From: Amborella trichopoda
Taxonomy: Eukaryota; Streptophyta; Magnoliopsida; Amborellales; Amborellaceae
NCBI RefSeq assembly: GCF_000471905.2
Contig: NW_006499997.1
Location: 1,967,776-2,031,775 of the forward strand
Direction of reading: 5' to 3'
DNA: 64,000 bases
In this document: one piece after another, positions 46,561-58,399 of the stretch
How positions within the stretch are numbered: position 1 is the first letter of the stretch
Layout of the letters: every line of letters starts with the position of its first letter
Notes under the pieces: generated by a model
The model's input: the letters and a program-made list of their open reading frames with translations, nothing else
Told to the model about the DNA's origin: nothing
The model's database searches: none
Translations under genes and position numbers: made by a program

Positions 46561-47115
46561 AACCCAACCCCATGCTGAGAATGAAAGAAGAAGAGACAAA
46601 ACCCCACTGGACGTTGAGAATGAAAGAGAGGAGAGAGAAAATCCCACTCGTTGTTGGGAATGAAAGAGAGGAGAGAGAAAACCTCACCTGGCATTGAGAA
46701 TGAAAGAGAATAGAGAGAGAAGAGAACCAACCGATGCTAGGCTTGCACTAGTTGTGACGGGAGAGGAAGAGATAAAGATGAGGAGAAGAGAGAAATAGAG
46801 ATGAGAAGAAGAGAGAGAAGGAGATAGAGATGAGAAGAAGAGAGAGAAAGAGGTAGAGATTAGAAGATGAAAGAGAAAGAGGGAAATAGAGAGAGAGAGA
46901 AAGAGGGGAGGAGAAAAAAATTTGAGAGGAGAGAGAAAGGGGGAGGAGAGAGAAAGGAGGAGGAGAGAGAAAGAGGGGAGGAGAGAGAAAGTAACTTGCT
47001 TGAAGGATACTAACCCTTTTCTCTAGCAGGTAACTTCTCTCTCTCCAAGATGTACTCACAGGTTCAAGCAAGAATGGAAATTTCTATTGAACGAGGTCCT
47101 TTACAATTTAGCTTT

Positions 47116-47136
47116 ACATGTTTATATAGAATTGGG
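47116..47136 (-). promoter_or_regulatory. LTR TATA box (E2)
   Basis: Minus strand reads TTCTATATAAACATG, with the same flanks as at 29840. Probable transcription start of E2, leftwards. Confidence 0.65.
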
Positions 47137-48589
47137 CCCAAACATGGGTGAACACCCAAAAACTACCTAAAATTGAAGATAATTAAAATTTAATTTAATT
47201 TAAAGAAATTTTAAAAATGGATGCAAAAGAACTGTTTTGCCCTTGCCTAACAATGTCTAGAATTCTAGAACAGTCCCTGCTGTTGCTCGAGAACTTGCGT
47301 TATCTTTCATGGCTGACCCGAGGTCGTTTTGATGCCCGTTTGATTGAACGATTATTTTTTTTCTTATAGGACATGGCATGACGATCATTTTAATACCAAC
47401 TTCGAGCTGTGATTCATGTTTTTTAGCCATGATCATGAGACTTGAATTTTGGATGAATCTTGAAAACTTCGGATCAATTGTGTGCTCGTTCCTTGATGTT
47501 TCTTCATGATTTTTCACTGAATCACACTGAGCATGCTGTCATGATCACGTTACAAAAAATGTAGCTTGAATTCGTGTCCGGATGAAAATTTTTTCATCGT
47601 GGGTTTCTGACCAGAATCTTAGAATCCGGTGGCTGAAATTTACAGCAGCTTTGACACCTTTGTGTGTGAAATCCAACCGTTTATCGTACTCGACGTTCGG
47701 ACAAGAGATAGTCTCGGACCTCACGCACATAATGTAATTGGTTTCGTCCCGATCAGGTATGTCAACGTTATGATCTAACTGCTCCAACGAGGCGTGATGC
47801 TGCTTAATTTTTTGCAACTTCCTTCATGAATCATTGACTTTCATTTAGTTTTTCTCTTTGCTTGGGCATTGTCACGAGGCATACCACATATCGAATTGGT
47901 CGTCTTGATGAGACGAACATACTCACCAAATTTGGGAGCGATCTGACTTGGAACGAGTGAGTTATAGGTCCCAAAAGTGACTTCCTGTTACTGTAAAAAT
48001 AGCCACCTTTAATGGTGTTTCGATGGAGTGAGGCCATAGGAGAATATTGTGTGGCTTACCCCTTTTCAGTATTTTACCCATAACTTTGTCTTGGAGTGCC
48101 TGATTAAGCCGAAACTTGACCCATAGGGATTTTCGATCGTGACGGATCTAATGGTGGTCCCACAACTATTTGATGTGCTAAAAGTATTGCTATAGATACA
48201 GGGTCCATTTCAGCGTGCTAGAGACGGAAATTGTTTTTTTGTGTTCACTATCTTAAACATGTCTGATCACGATGAAATTTGGCAGGTGGTCTTCTGAAGT
48301 GCTGATGAAGATCTTGACCAACTCTGATGCCATTATGAGACTGTAGGGAATTTCCACTATTTTGTAGGCTTTATTAACCCGCTTCCTACTTAGTCCTAGT
48401 CAGGGATCAAGGTGCTGAAAAATACGTTCAAACAATGCCCTTTTAGGGTTTTCATCGTGCCTGGATTTTTTTTTCCATGTAAATTTCTTACTCATGGTTT
48501 CGTGACCATGCTCATCTGTCATTTTTACTCATGGCGTTCCCTTGTCCAGGTGTACACCATGCCCATTTTTTGTAAAGGCATGCTTTTAG

Positions 48590-49720
48590 GGTCATGCCTT
48601 CGAGACCTGTACAAAGCCTTTTAACGTCATGCGGCCAGGACGTGCACTATAGTTTAAGGTAATACAGCTAGACAGTAGTTGAAATGAATGGTCGTCTATG
48701 GAGACCATGGAGTGAGTGTGGTGATGATTATGACTCACTTTGGGAAGATGGCACCAGGTTGTCTGTAAAGGATGAATGGTGAGTGAAGAGTGGTGAATTA
48801 TGGTGACCCACTAGCTGACGGCGAGTATGGGTGGCGAGATGGCTCGCCATTTTGTGAGCAAAGGTAAGACTCAGTAGGGAATGGTGAAAGATGGTAATAA
48901 CAATGGACTCACTGGGGAGGTAAATGAAAGTGGTGCGTGCACATGAATGGGTAAGTTAGGGAAGACGCGTACGAAGATGCAATTAAAAGACATATGCGCA
49001 TATCTGATCATACTGGGGAATTAATGAAGGTGGTGTGCACATACGAACGGGTCGGTCAGGGGAGACGTGCATGAATATGCACGTAAAAAGCATGTGCACA
49101 TGTATGGGGGCGTATTTAAGGTCATGTCTCCTGGACCTGGGCAAAGCAGCTTAACATCATGCGGCCAGGACGTGCACTATGGTTTAAGGTCATATAGCCT
49201 GGACCATGGTTCTGAAATTTAAAGTCAAGCAACTAGGACCATGCAGTTTAAGGTCGTGCAGCTAGATCTCCGCTACAGTTTAAGGTTATATAGTTTGGAT
49301 CATGACTGTGCAGTTTAAAGTCATGCAGTTAGGACTAGAGCTGAACAGTTTAAGGTCATGCAGCACAGACCTCCGCTATAGTTTAGGGTCATATAGTTTG
49401 GACCATGACGCTAGGCCTTTTAACGTCTTACAGCCAGGATGTGCATTACGGTTTGAGGTCACACAGTTGAACCATGGTCGTACAGTTTTGAGTCGTGCGA
49501 TGAGGACTAACCAGTTTAAGGTTGTGCAACTAGACCCTCACTACAATTTAAGATCATGTAGTTTGGACCCTGATCGTACAGTTTTGAGTCTTGCGACGAG
49601 GACTAAGCAGTTTAAGGTCGTGCAACTAGACTTCTGCTACAGTTTAAGGTCATATAGTTTGGATCATAATGGTGCAGTTTAAGGTCATGCAGCAAGGACT
49701 GTGGCATGGTGAAGGACTGC
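48590..49720. repeat. ~30-36-bp minisatellite in LTR (E2 right side)
   Basis: Same family as 31920-32860 (GTTTAAGGTCATATAGTTTGG and GTTTAAGGTCGTGCAAC units). It is longer here because of an extra block (48880-49110) in which a GACTCACTGGGGAGG to GTGCACAT segment occurs twice. Confidence 0.75.
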
Positions 49721-49899
49721 GACTCCATGGGGAACAGAGTTATCACCGGAGACTGGACTCCCTGAGGAGTGAGACTGTTGCACAGGCAATGAACCTCTTG
49801 AGGCGGTAGGACAATGGCCCAGATGGGAGTGTCATGACATGATCACAGCACTAAGTGTTGGATGGCGCGCATGGCATTAGAGTTAAAAGATGCGCACAC

Positions 49900-50125
49900 G
49901 ATGATAGCCACCTGTTGAGGCACACGGCATTTAGTCCTGGATGAAGGGCACAGTGATAGCCTCTGGGAGAAGGTGTGTGGCAATGGCCCTTGAGGAAGGC
50001 ATGCGACGATGGTCGTTGATGAAGGCGCACTACGATGGCCCTTGATGAAGGCGCATTGCGATGGCCCTTGACGAAGGCGGGCGGCGATGGCCCTTGACAA
50101 ACACACTCGTGGATGGCCCTTTTCG
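49900..50125. repeat. ~26-bp minisatellite
   Basis: About eight units of GATGGCCCTTGATGAAGGCGCATTGC. The best-conserved ones start near 50033, 50060, 50086 and 50112. A related GGTGATAGTTCTACCCTTGG-type series is at 50990-51115. Confidence 0.8.
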
Positions 50126-51168
50126 AGTCTCGGGCTTGACTTGCCCGGCCCAATCTTTTTCCTGTCTGAAGATGAGGACTGCAACATCTTTTTGGATTTG
50201 TCACGGGTAGTTTGCAGTACTACTGAGTATAAAATGGGGAAAAACCGCTCTTTACTGCTTTACTGAAGGGTAAAACAGTTGAAGAGTTTTCTTAGAGAGA
50301 TAGAGAAGGCCTGAGCATCTAGCAAAAGATTTCCTAGCTAGAACTTCCCCACCAAAATCTACAATAGAGAGGGAGCTCTTTTTGACGAGCTTTAGTGAGT
50401 TGTGAGCCTTCGCGAGGTGCTTGCGAACATCTTTGGAGAGTGCAGAGGCTCTCCGAGCAAGGAACAAGGTTTCTAGGGGCCTTAGCCGGTTTGCAGAGGT
50501 GCTTTGCAGGAGTTTGAGTTCTCCTTTGATCGTTCCATGGTTGTTGCAGAGAGTTCAAAGGACTCTGTCGGTCCTCTGGTTATTGGAAGAGAAGGAGGAG
50601 GAACAGCAGTGGGCTCAACGGGAATTCCGTGGAATTTCGGTGAGCTTGTGAATAATTACTGAAGTGCAAAAGCAGGCAGAAGGGAGACTCGCAGGGTCAC
50701 GAGGAAGTTTTTTAAGGATTTCGATGGTTATCTGCTACTCTGATAACGAGTGGAAGGTGGGGCAAGATTTTTTCGGTGGATAGGAGTGAATTACCGACGG
50801 AGAGGGTAATCGTCGCTGAGAGCCCGAGGGGTCGTAGGCCTACAATGAACGGGAGGTGAAGGGTTTGTGGGACCGCAAACGGTCGCCCTCTGCATGCACA
50901 GTGACAGGCCACGTTGCGATTGTTAGGCGGTGTGCCCAGATTTCAAGCAACGTGCTCCTTGCACATGCGAACATAGTCCTGTGGTCGTGGGACAGTGATA
51001 CCCTCTTTTGATTGCGAGATGACGATAAACCTGCCTTCTGTGCATGGCGATACCGTCTTCAGTGAGCAAACGGTGATAGTTCTACCCTTGGTTACGAGAC
51101 GGTGATAGTCCTGCATTCTAGTTTTTGTTTGCACACAGCCAGTGGTCAGGTGGAAGCCTCTTAGTTAG

Positions 51169-51723
51169 ATGTCTTCTCGACAATCGTCCAAGGCTTCGAA
51201 AGTTCTCATAATGCAAGTCTCTTCAAAAAAGGACCTTATCGTTATCGAGGATGAAGAGCCTCCCATTGCTGGGAATGAACCACATCCTTCATCTCACGAG
51301 GTTGAGCCGGTGCCTTTTCGCAACTTGATAGTAATGGGCAACGGGGCAATTTCTCTTGCAACCTTGAGAGAGGGACTTATGTTTCATGCTCGAAGGGAAC
51401 TTATCGTAGGTGCAGCTTTTGTAGTAACCTCTTTCTCGAGGCAAGTCGTTCATCCTCTCATTTGGCACGCTCGAGGTGGCTTTGTCATATCACAGGCCAA
51501 GATGGCTTTTCCTATACAGGTTACTAGGCTCAATAGCCATAATGTATCCAAGGACAATGGGCGTGACCTTCTCAAAGCTGCTTATCAACTTTTCAGCCAA
51601 GCTTCTTTCTTCGAGTTGATCGTGCTTTCGCTTTTGATGAAGAGGCTGATGAACAACCTCATAGACTTCGACATCCCTTGTGCGGACTTGTTCAAAAAGA
51701 AGGTGACTGAAGTGGATCAATAA
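51169..51723 (+). CDS. Unrecognised ORF, plus strand, 184 aa
   Basis: Open frame from ATG (MSSRQSSKASKVLIMQVSSK) with an acidic stretch (IVIEDEEPP at about residues 24-32) and a hydrophobic C-terminal half (FFELIVLSLLMKRL near 150). Coding-like sequence continues in the same frame to about 52106 (segments such as ARVVLDLEES and NLKTNLLMEQFVHSDFERPS), so the ancestral protein was longer than 300 residues and this copy is decayed. I recognise no family. It lies antisense to E2 and E3, between the E2 LTR and the E3 protease. Tat-type elements are known to carry extra ORFs, some antisense, near the 3' LTR, and that is the leading guess. A captured host fragment is the alternative. Confidence 0.4.
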   Translation: MSSRQSSKASKVLIMQVSSKKDLIVIEDEEPPIAGNEPHPSSHEVEPVPFRNLIVMGNGAISLATLREGLMFHARRELIVGAAFVVTSFSRQVVHPLIWHARGGFVISQAKMAFPIQVTRLNSHNVSKDNGRDLLKAAYQLFSQASFFELIVLSLLMKRLMNNLIDFDIPCADLFKKKVTEVDQ

Positions 51724-52139
51724 GCTAGGGTAGTTCTTGATTTAGAAGAATCAACTTTTATTCATAAATATCCTTCTGTTAGGCCTTTACTTAGATTCTT
51801 CCCTAGGCCTGTGACTGTTACACCTACCGCGGCAGCACATCTAGGTAACCTTAAAACCAACTTGCTCATGGAACAGTTTGTTCACTCGGATTTTGAGAGG
51901 CCTTCAAAGGTTCCTTCAATATCTAAAGAAATCACATGTTTTGAAAACAAAGATGACATGGCGATTCTTGAGTGGAACATCAATTATTTGGAAGGCTTAC
52001 ATGCTACGGCCCGTGAGGTAGGAAGAGACCCACTTTCACCTCAGCTAGTATGCGGAGAATACCCCCTTTGGTTAGAATGTTTGCCCTCCTCCGGGTGGCA
52101 GCTATGAAGGACGACATCAAGTCCACACAATAGGACTAT

Positions 52140-52500
52140 TACGTCCTCAGTCTTGAGGCTTGAGCGAACACTCTCGTTTATAACTTCTTTGTCAACAAAT
52201 TCTTTGGTATTGATAATGCTACCAATTGTATGAATTTTTGGATTTATGAATGAAATTTCACTCTTTTGCTTAGAGTGTTAAGCGACTCTTTTATTCTTCC
52301 TTCTCTTTTTGTTTTACTGCTTTCGTCCCTTGTTAGTGTGAGGCAAAAAAGAATATCCCACCCCTTGCTTTGCCTTATGGCAGCCTATTGTGACTTCAAT
52401 GGCCTCAAATGGGGGAGCAACTGCCTCCTCACCCCTGAGTGTTTGATTGGATAGGAGCTCATAATTCATGGTTCTCATGATTTGGTGAACCTATTCATTG
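52140..52500 (+). other. Non-coding stretch after the plus-strand ORF
   Basis: AT-rich sequence with no clear frame. At 52409-52425 the plus strand reads AAATGGGGGAGCAACTG, similar to a polypurine tract followed by TG. A second GGGGGAG occurs near 52515. Either could mark the 3' end of a plus-strand LTR element, but I cannot show a matching LTR. Confidence 0.25.
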
Positions 52501-52509
52501 TAAATACTT

Positions 52510-52712
52510 CAGTCTGGGGGAGCCCTGGCTTCGATTTGAGGTGCATTTATTTTGAGCTCATCATAGGTTTGAGTCTCAAGGACAAACCCCTTTAAGTGCT
52601 TTGAAGCAACGCATATAACCTCCAACTGATTCTGGACACTAAGAACCTCACTTCTCAGCTCTATCATGGCGTCTTGTTCCTGAGAGGTTGATTCTTGTCC
52701 ACTTGTACTTCT
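52510..52712 (-). pseudogene. Short sense ORF end, helical (E3 3' side)
   Basis: Minus strand keeps a coding-like frame through QDAMIELRSEVLSVQNQLEV and KHLKGFVLETQTYDELK, ending in a stop near 52510. The heptad-like spacing of hydrophobics suggests a short coiled coil. It lies after the protease in E3 orientation. I do not recognise it. It could be the end of a polyprotein segment or of a separate small ORF. Confidence 0.3.
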
Positions 52713-53038
52713 TCGTTAACCCCTGAGAAATGTAAGACCTTGTTCAAGGAGGATGGAATTTGGAGTACCTTCCTTGGTGGTTGGTATGCCAGTTCTTCTT
52801 CTAGGAAAGCGATGGGGACATGCAAGACCTTTCGCTGGTCCGATGTTTAGGTGACCCTCAATGCTGAACGTTCTACCTCTAGGGCCTCCTCAGGCTTGGG
52901 AGTTGCTTCTAGCTTGTCGTTTTTCTCTGACAAGTTAGAAGTAGAGGGAGGCACTTTAGCTTCGGGAGAGGATACGATGACCTCGGAGAGGTGGCAAGGT
53001 ATACTTGGGTGGATCGAAGTCAAAAGGAGGATCTTTCC

Positions 53039-53932
53039 CTATCTTTCCTCTTTTTTGAACATATCTGTGATCATTCGCCCCAAGTCTTCAACGTCATCAT
53101 GGGATAAGGGTCCCATCTCTCTCACAGGCTTCCAATCATCATCCTTTGACTCTTCTGACGCTGGAAAGTCTTTGAAATAGTACTTAGCCTCGGCATAGTG
53201 AGTCTCAGCTACAGGGAATGGTCTTTTATCAGCATAGACCATGTGTTGTCTTCCATCTCGGCTATATTTGAAGCATTGGTGGAGCATGGAAGGAACCACC
53301 CCCTGATCGTGAAGCCAAGGATGACTAAGCAGGACTTTATTAGAGGTATCAATGTCAATTATGTGGAACTTAGGGTAATCGTTGAGGTCACCAATCTTGA
53401 GACGAAGGCGCACTGTGTCAGCTGGCTTCTCTCCTAATTGGTTGAAACCTTGCACAGTGATGTGAGTAGGAGTGAGGTCGTCAGACCCTAATCCCAATCG
53501 GGTGAGGATCCTTCTTGGGACCAGGTTGACTACTAACCCTCCATCCAACATGATCCGGTTGATAGGGTAGGAGTAGAGTTCACCATTCACAAAGAGGGGG
53601 CGATTGTGGAATTTACCCCCCAACTGAAGGTCGTCTTCGAAAAAAGAGATTACCAAGAACCCACCTAGGATGGCTGAGTCAACCTCAATGGGCTCCATTT
53701 CGGTCTCGTATACCTCCGAGTTAGAAAGAGCTTGCACCAGAGCCATACGATAATCTCTAGATAGCAAGAGGGCATCATAGATACTTAAAAGGGTTGGAAG
53801 TTTTCTTAAGTTCCCAATTACGTCGTACTTCATTTTATCCTCGTTAGTCTTCTGTGTTTCTGATCCAGTCACTGGTGTAGGGGGTAGGGTGGGCTTACGA
53901 TCAAGCTTTGGTTGGGTTTTGGTTTGTGGCAC
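53039..53932 (-). pseudogene. E3 protease region, longest open frame of the elements
   Basis: A 297-residue minus-strand frame. The first ~30 residues are proline-rich linker. Then come LGGKFHNRPLFVNGELYSYP and the aspartic-protease-like core around residues 125-200 (INRIMLDGG, LTPTHITVQGFNQLGEK). The C-terminal side of the fold is YPKFHIIDIDTSNKVLLSHP and VPSMLHQCFKY. This is the retropepsin type seen in Tat/Ogre gag-pro. The long open frame means this part is less eroded than the rest. I treat it as a fossil. Confidence 0.8.
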
Positions 53933-54762
53933 TGGCTGACTTTATTGCTAGATCGGTGTGGTTTGGGTTGATGGGGAGGTGATCGGTACTTGTATTAGGG
54001 ATGTTGAAGTTTGAGGTTTAGTATTAGGGGAAAGTGAAGGATCATAAAATTTGAGGACCTTCAGCTTTGGAGGTGTGGGCCGTACCCTCTTTCTCGATCT
54101 TAGACCCATTTTCCCCGTGCTAGCTAGCACTTCCAAGATCTGCACCATGTGGGAGGCCTCTTTGAAACAGGAGTCTAAAGAGGACTCAATCTTTGCTCAG
54201 GTTGACGGGGCATCAGTGACTGTCAAGAATCCAGCCGCTTGGGCCAACATATCTCTGAGGCGCTCTTGCTATGGCTGGGTGAGGCTGGTGCCTCCAAACT
54301 CTTTGTTTAGAGTATCGAAGTTCTGGGCACCGTCGAGCTGCACCTGTGGAGAAAATAGAGGAGGGAGGAGAAGAAGAGTTAGAACGTTTCGGGCAGCTTT
54401 TTACGTCGTCACCCAGAATTGGATGTTTGCAAGGAGTATTTAAGGTCATGCCCCGACTTTGACTATTGTGGGGTTCTTTTAGCGTCATCACCCATATTGG
54501 AGGAATCCCGAGCTTTGGGTGACTCAGCAATGTCTGCCTGATTGGACAAAACTATTAGGCAAGATTATCCTGGAGGAATCCCGCAAGGTCGGCAGTGGGG
54601 AAAGAGGCCTGGGAAATTCTTCTCCGACTGGTGGCTTAGAAAGATGATTCCTTCGACGAGCTGACCTAGGTGCTTGATGTCCTCTTCTGGGTCCTTGAGG
54701 GGGTGTTTGAACTGCACTATCGGGCTGATGAGTAGTCCTAGCTTGGTGGACTGCCTCGTGCT

Positions 54763-57746
54763 TTAGAGACTTGAGCCTACTTCGGCCATGGTAGACTTCC
54801 CAGGGCTAAGAGGTCGAGGATTCCAAAGGGTCCAGTGCATGCTCATGAAGGGCTTGTAGTGTGGCCTCCTCTTGAATGGGGGTGACGGCCTGGAAATGTT
54901 CAGCACCGATAATGTGGCCTTCCTGGACTGTCTTCGTGAAACGGCTTCGAACCCAGTGCATTCTTTCAGCTCGTGGCCCGATACCTGGTGATATGGGCAC
55001 AATAGATTTTTCGTGCCCTAGGCCAGACGCCTCGGCTGACTGGCGGTCTTGGGAGTGATGAGGCCTTGTTGGAGCATTGGCTCGAAGAGGGCCTGCAGAG
55101 GATCCTGTTTAGTATTTCCCTGGGCTTACGCTGGAAGGCCTTCTCGTACAAGCGGAAAAGGGACTTGAGGGCATCCTCCCAGGTTGCCTTGAACTTCCTG
55201 ATGTTGTTGCATCTTCTTTATCAAGAGTTCATGGAATCCAGTGCATTCGCTGACATCATGGCCTCGTATTTGGTGATATGCGCACAAGAGGTTCTAAGTC
55301 CCTAGAGGCAAGAACTTAGGCTACCTTGTCGGCTTGGGAGTGACGAGTCCTCCTTCGAGCATTATGGAAAAAAATGCATGGAGGATAGCGGGTGCCTCGT
55401 CACCCTCTTGGATCGTGACTATGTGAGAAGCCTCAATTGCCCCAAACGCTTTCTTCAACTCTTCGATCTTTATCTAACCCTTGTTAATAAGGGCTTCGAT
55501 AGTGTCGTTGAGCTTATAGCAGTCATAAGTGGGGTGGCCTACTCTCCTGTGATAGGCACAGTACCTCTCATTTGTCTTCAGCCCAACTAACTCTTTAGTA
55601 TTGACCTCCGGCAGCTGGATCATGTTTTGTTCTAACAAAAGCCGAAGTAGTGCAGGAGGCCACTCCTTGTTGAAGGGGTAAACCTTACTCTAGTGCTGGG
55701 CCGAAAAATCATTTCGCTTAGTTGGACTGCTGCTTGCCCCTGGCCTGAGATGTCTGTGCCTTAGAGAGGTCCTAGAGTTTGAGGGATCGCGCTCTTTGTG
55801 TCAATCACTGCGACGGCCGCTCTGGTCACTGCTTTTTGGTTGCCTCGACTATTGAAGCGAGAGTTTGGGCCGGAGGGTTGCTGACGAGGGCTGTCATGGT
55901 TCTTGAAAAACCCCTCAATATGAACTATTATAGAGATGAGCTCTGACATGGAGAGTGGATTGGATGCCTCGACATGCAGGGCGATTTCAAGAAGCATGTT
56001 CCGTATGCAGGTCGAACTGCTTCCTTGTCAATCATGGGAGTGGCGTTGAAGGTTGCCAACTCTCTCCATCGGGTGATGAACTTGTCAACCGGCTCACCAG
56101 GGTCTTGTATCAGGGTGAGAAGTTCGATGGTCTCCATGTTCCTTTGGACTTCGTAGAAGCGTTGGTAAAACAACTGCTCCATCTCTTATCACGTGTGTAC
56201 CGAGTAGGGAGGCAGCCGAGCATACCACTAGAAGGCTAGCCCTTCAAGAGTCTCGACGAACTGACGGAGGAAGTCGTCCATCAGTTGCTATCTCTCGATA
56301 GGCAGCCTGGAACTGAGCAGTATGTTGGTGCGGAGATGTAGTACCGTTGAACAGGGAGAGCTTCCCCTTTTGATAGCTCGAAGAGAATGGTACTTGGTCA
56401 ATGTACGAAGGGATGGCTTCTAGTAGAGCAACTTCTCTTGCATGTCTGGGACCTTGTTCTTGAAGCTATGGGCCACCATAGCATCTATGTCAGTTTGGGA
56501 GACCCCGCGGGAGCCAAAGCTGTCTTGGGAGACCTGTGGGGGAGTTTGCCTAAGAACTGTGTCCTCACCGATCGGGGAATCGGACTCATGGTAAGAGGAA
56601 GTGGGCCTAGAGGCTTCTAGGCATTCCATCTTTTCAAGGATGGATTGCATCATTACCTCAAACCTAGTCATTCTGTCCTCCTGGGCTTCGTCTGGATCAT
56701 TGATCACCATGACACTGATCACCTCTTCTGGGAGGTCAGAGCCAAGAGGAGGAGCAGACTGCTGGGGTCTGCGAGTCATGGGTGGCAAGTCAGTTTGCAG
56801 GGGCTCAGCTTGCCCCGATTGGACGCGAGCCTTGTATGCTGATCTTGTGAGGACTAGTTCTCGACGGTCTTGAGACTGTGGCTTCTGGGCAATGACGACC
56901 CAGGAATACTGTTAAACTCACTCAGGTTCTGGAGGTTGAAGAGGGAAAAAGGCGTTACGAGGCAGAAGGTCGTCAAAGGTAGCTACCTTGACTGCCTTAG
57001 AGGCTTCTTTGGTCAGGATCTTAATACCTCTCATCTGCTTAACCCAGAGACGGTTGTGGACTTCATTCCAAAACCGAGCCTGAAACCTGGACTGCCCCAC
57101 CTTATTTGAACATGCAAAGGTCGTGTCTATGAGTTGGAGCAGGCAGTGGGGTCCAAGGACAGAAGGCAGCCTGGGTTTCTGCCTTGGAGGCTGGAGGCCT
57201 CTGTCTGACATCAGGCAGTTTCCCCTAGTTCCTTTGTGGGGCCCATGTGCACGACTGACCTGAGGTTGGCCCAAGATGGTACTCTTAGGGAAGACCTTTG
57301 AGTACCAAGGCTCGAGGTGCCTGCTTGGTGTCGGACGAGTGGCAGGGGAAGGAGTTGGTTCATGACTCTATTTTTAGTTGGGGTTGGGAAGGAACCTGCA
57401 AGGGTGGTGCGTGCACACCTTTAGGGTTAGCCGTCTGGGTGACCTGGGGGTCAGCTCGGGCTTGGTCAATGAATTCGACCTATGGAGGTCAAGACTCATG
57501 AGCTTGTGTCTATGAGGGACGAGGCAAAACCTTATCTCTTGCAGGATGAAGCTGACGGGACGATCGACCCTCATGTGCACGAGGTGGCATAGTGCTAGCA
57601 CTGCCCTGAGTTGTGGAAAGAAAATGCATGGCTCTTGTAGTGTTCGACCATAGCAAGCCTTGACTTAGATGTGGGCTGAAGGCAACGTGGAGGTTGCCTG
57701 AGGTGTGGCTCGAGTGGATGGACCTCGAGCCCTTGGGTGTGTGCAA
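54763..57746 (-). pseudogene. E3 gag remnant
   Basis: From high to low coordinate: N-terminal extension with QARFWNEVHNRLW and LTKEASKAVKVATFDDL (57274-56918), a segment with VSQTDIDAMVAHSFKNK (56788-56420), capsid with YEVQRNMETIELLTL and PVDKFITRWRELA (56182-55928), and the knuckle CPYHQVSGHELKECTGF (55002-54763). Part of the knuckle region recurs about 280 bp away (55235-55290 against 54950-55015), so a small internal duplication exists. Counterparts in E1 are at 27020-24921. Broken. Confidence 0.75.
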
Positions 57747-58399
57747 GGGATGGAGGCCATAGGGTATCCTCCTCGGTGTGCTGAGCCTCTAAATGTAGAG
57801 GTCCGAAGTATGACGATAACTTGCTTGCCTCCCGCGAAAGCAGTTAGGGCAGCCTTCCGGCATGCCCCGGCAATATAACCGGCAAGAGACTTGCCAATAG
57901 AAGAGTGTATGTTGTGTGCGGTGGCAGACGTGCCACTGATGCAAAGGGCCTTGGTGGAGGGTCCACCAGGGCGAGGAAGCTAGGAGTCAGGGACTTTTAT
58001 GTCCCCTCTCGCTCTAACCCAGGCAAGAACTTGGGAGCTGGAATGTGTGTCTTGACTTAGAAGGAGAGTAGGGAAGGAAGCTTGAGCGGTTCGCTTCCCT
58101 GGGGCAGTCACGAGTGCGGGGATGAGAAAATCCCCTACTCAAATGAAAGGGTTGAACAACCCAGGTGCCATAAAATGTAATGCAGAAAGTAAAAAGGATA
58201 TTGGTCAAACAAGAGCAAACCGACTAAGGGGTAGTAAGTCCCCAGTGGAGGTGCCAAGCTGGTAAGGTGCCTCGATCTCGCCTTCCGGATCAAGATGATA
58301 TGGTGGCACATATCTCGGGTTTTTAGCGAACCCGAGATTTGAGATCGCTCTCTCAGAACCTTGCTCAAGAACAAGGCCAGGTATACCAACCGATGAGAG

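Larger units (their letters stand above)
45540..51137 (-). mobile_element. Long LTR-like region right of E2
   Basis: 5' LTR of E2 on the minus strand, matching 28250-34640 in order: GA-rich repeats (46070-47050), TATA box (47120), conserved upstream part to about 48430, ~30-bp minisatellite (48590-49720) and the segment from 50219 to 50940. Relative to the other region the part matching about 31130-31860 is not seen. Candidate outer end near 51131-51137 (GCACACA, minus strand TGTGTGC). Ends are approximate. Confidence 0.6.
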
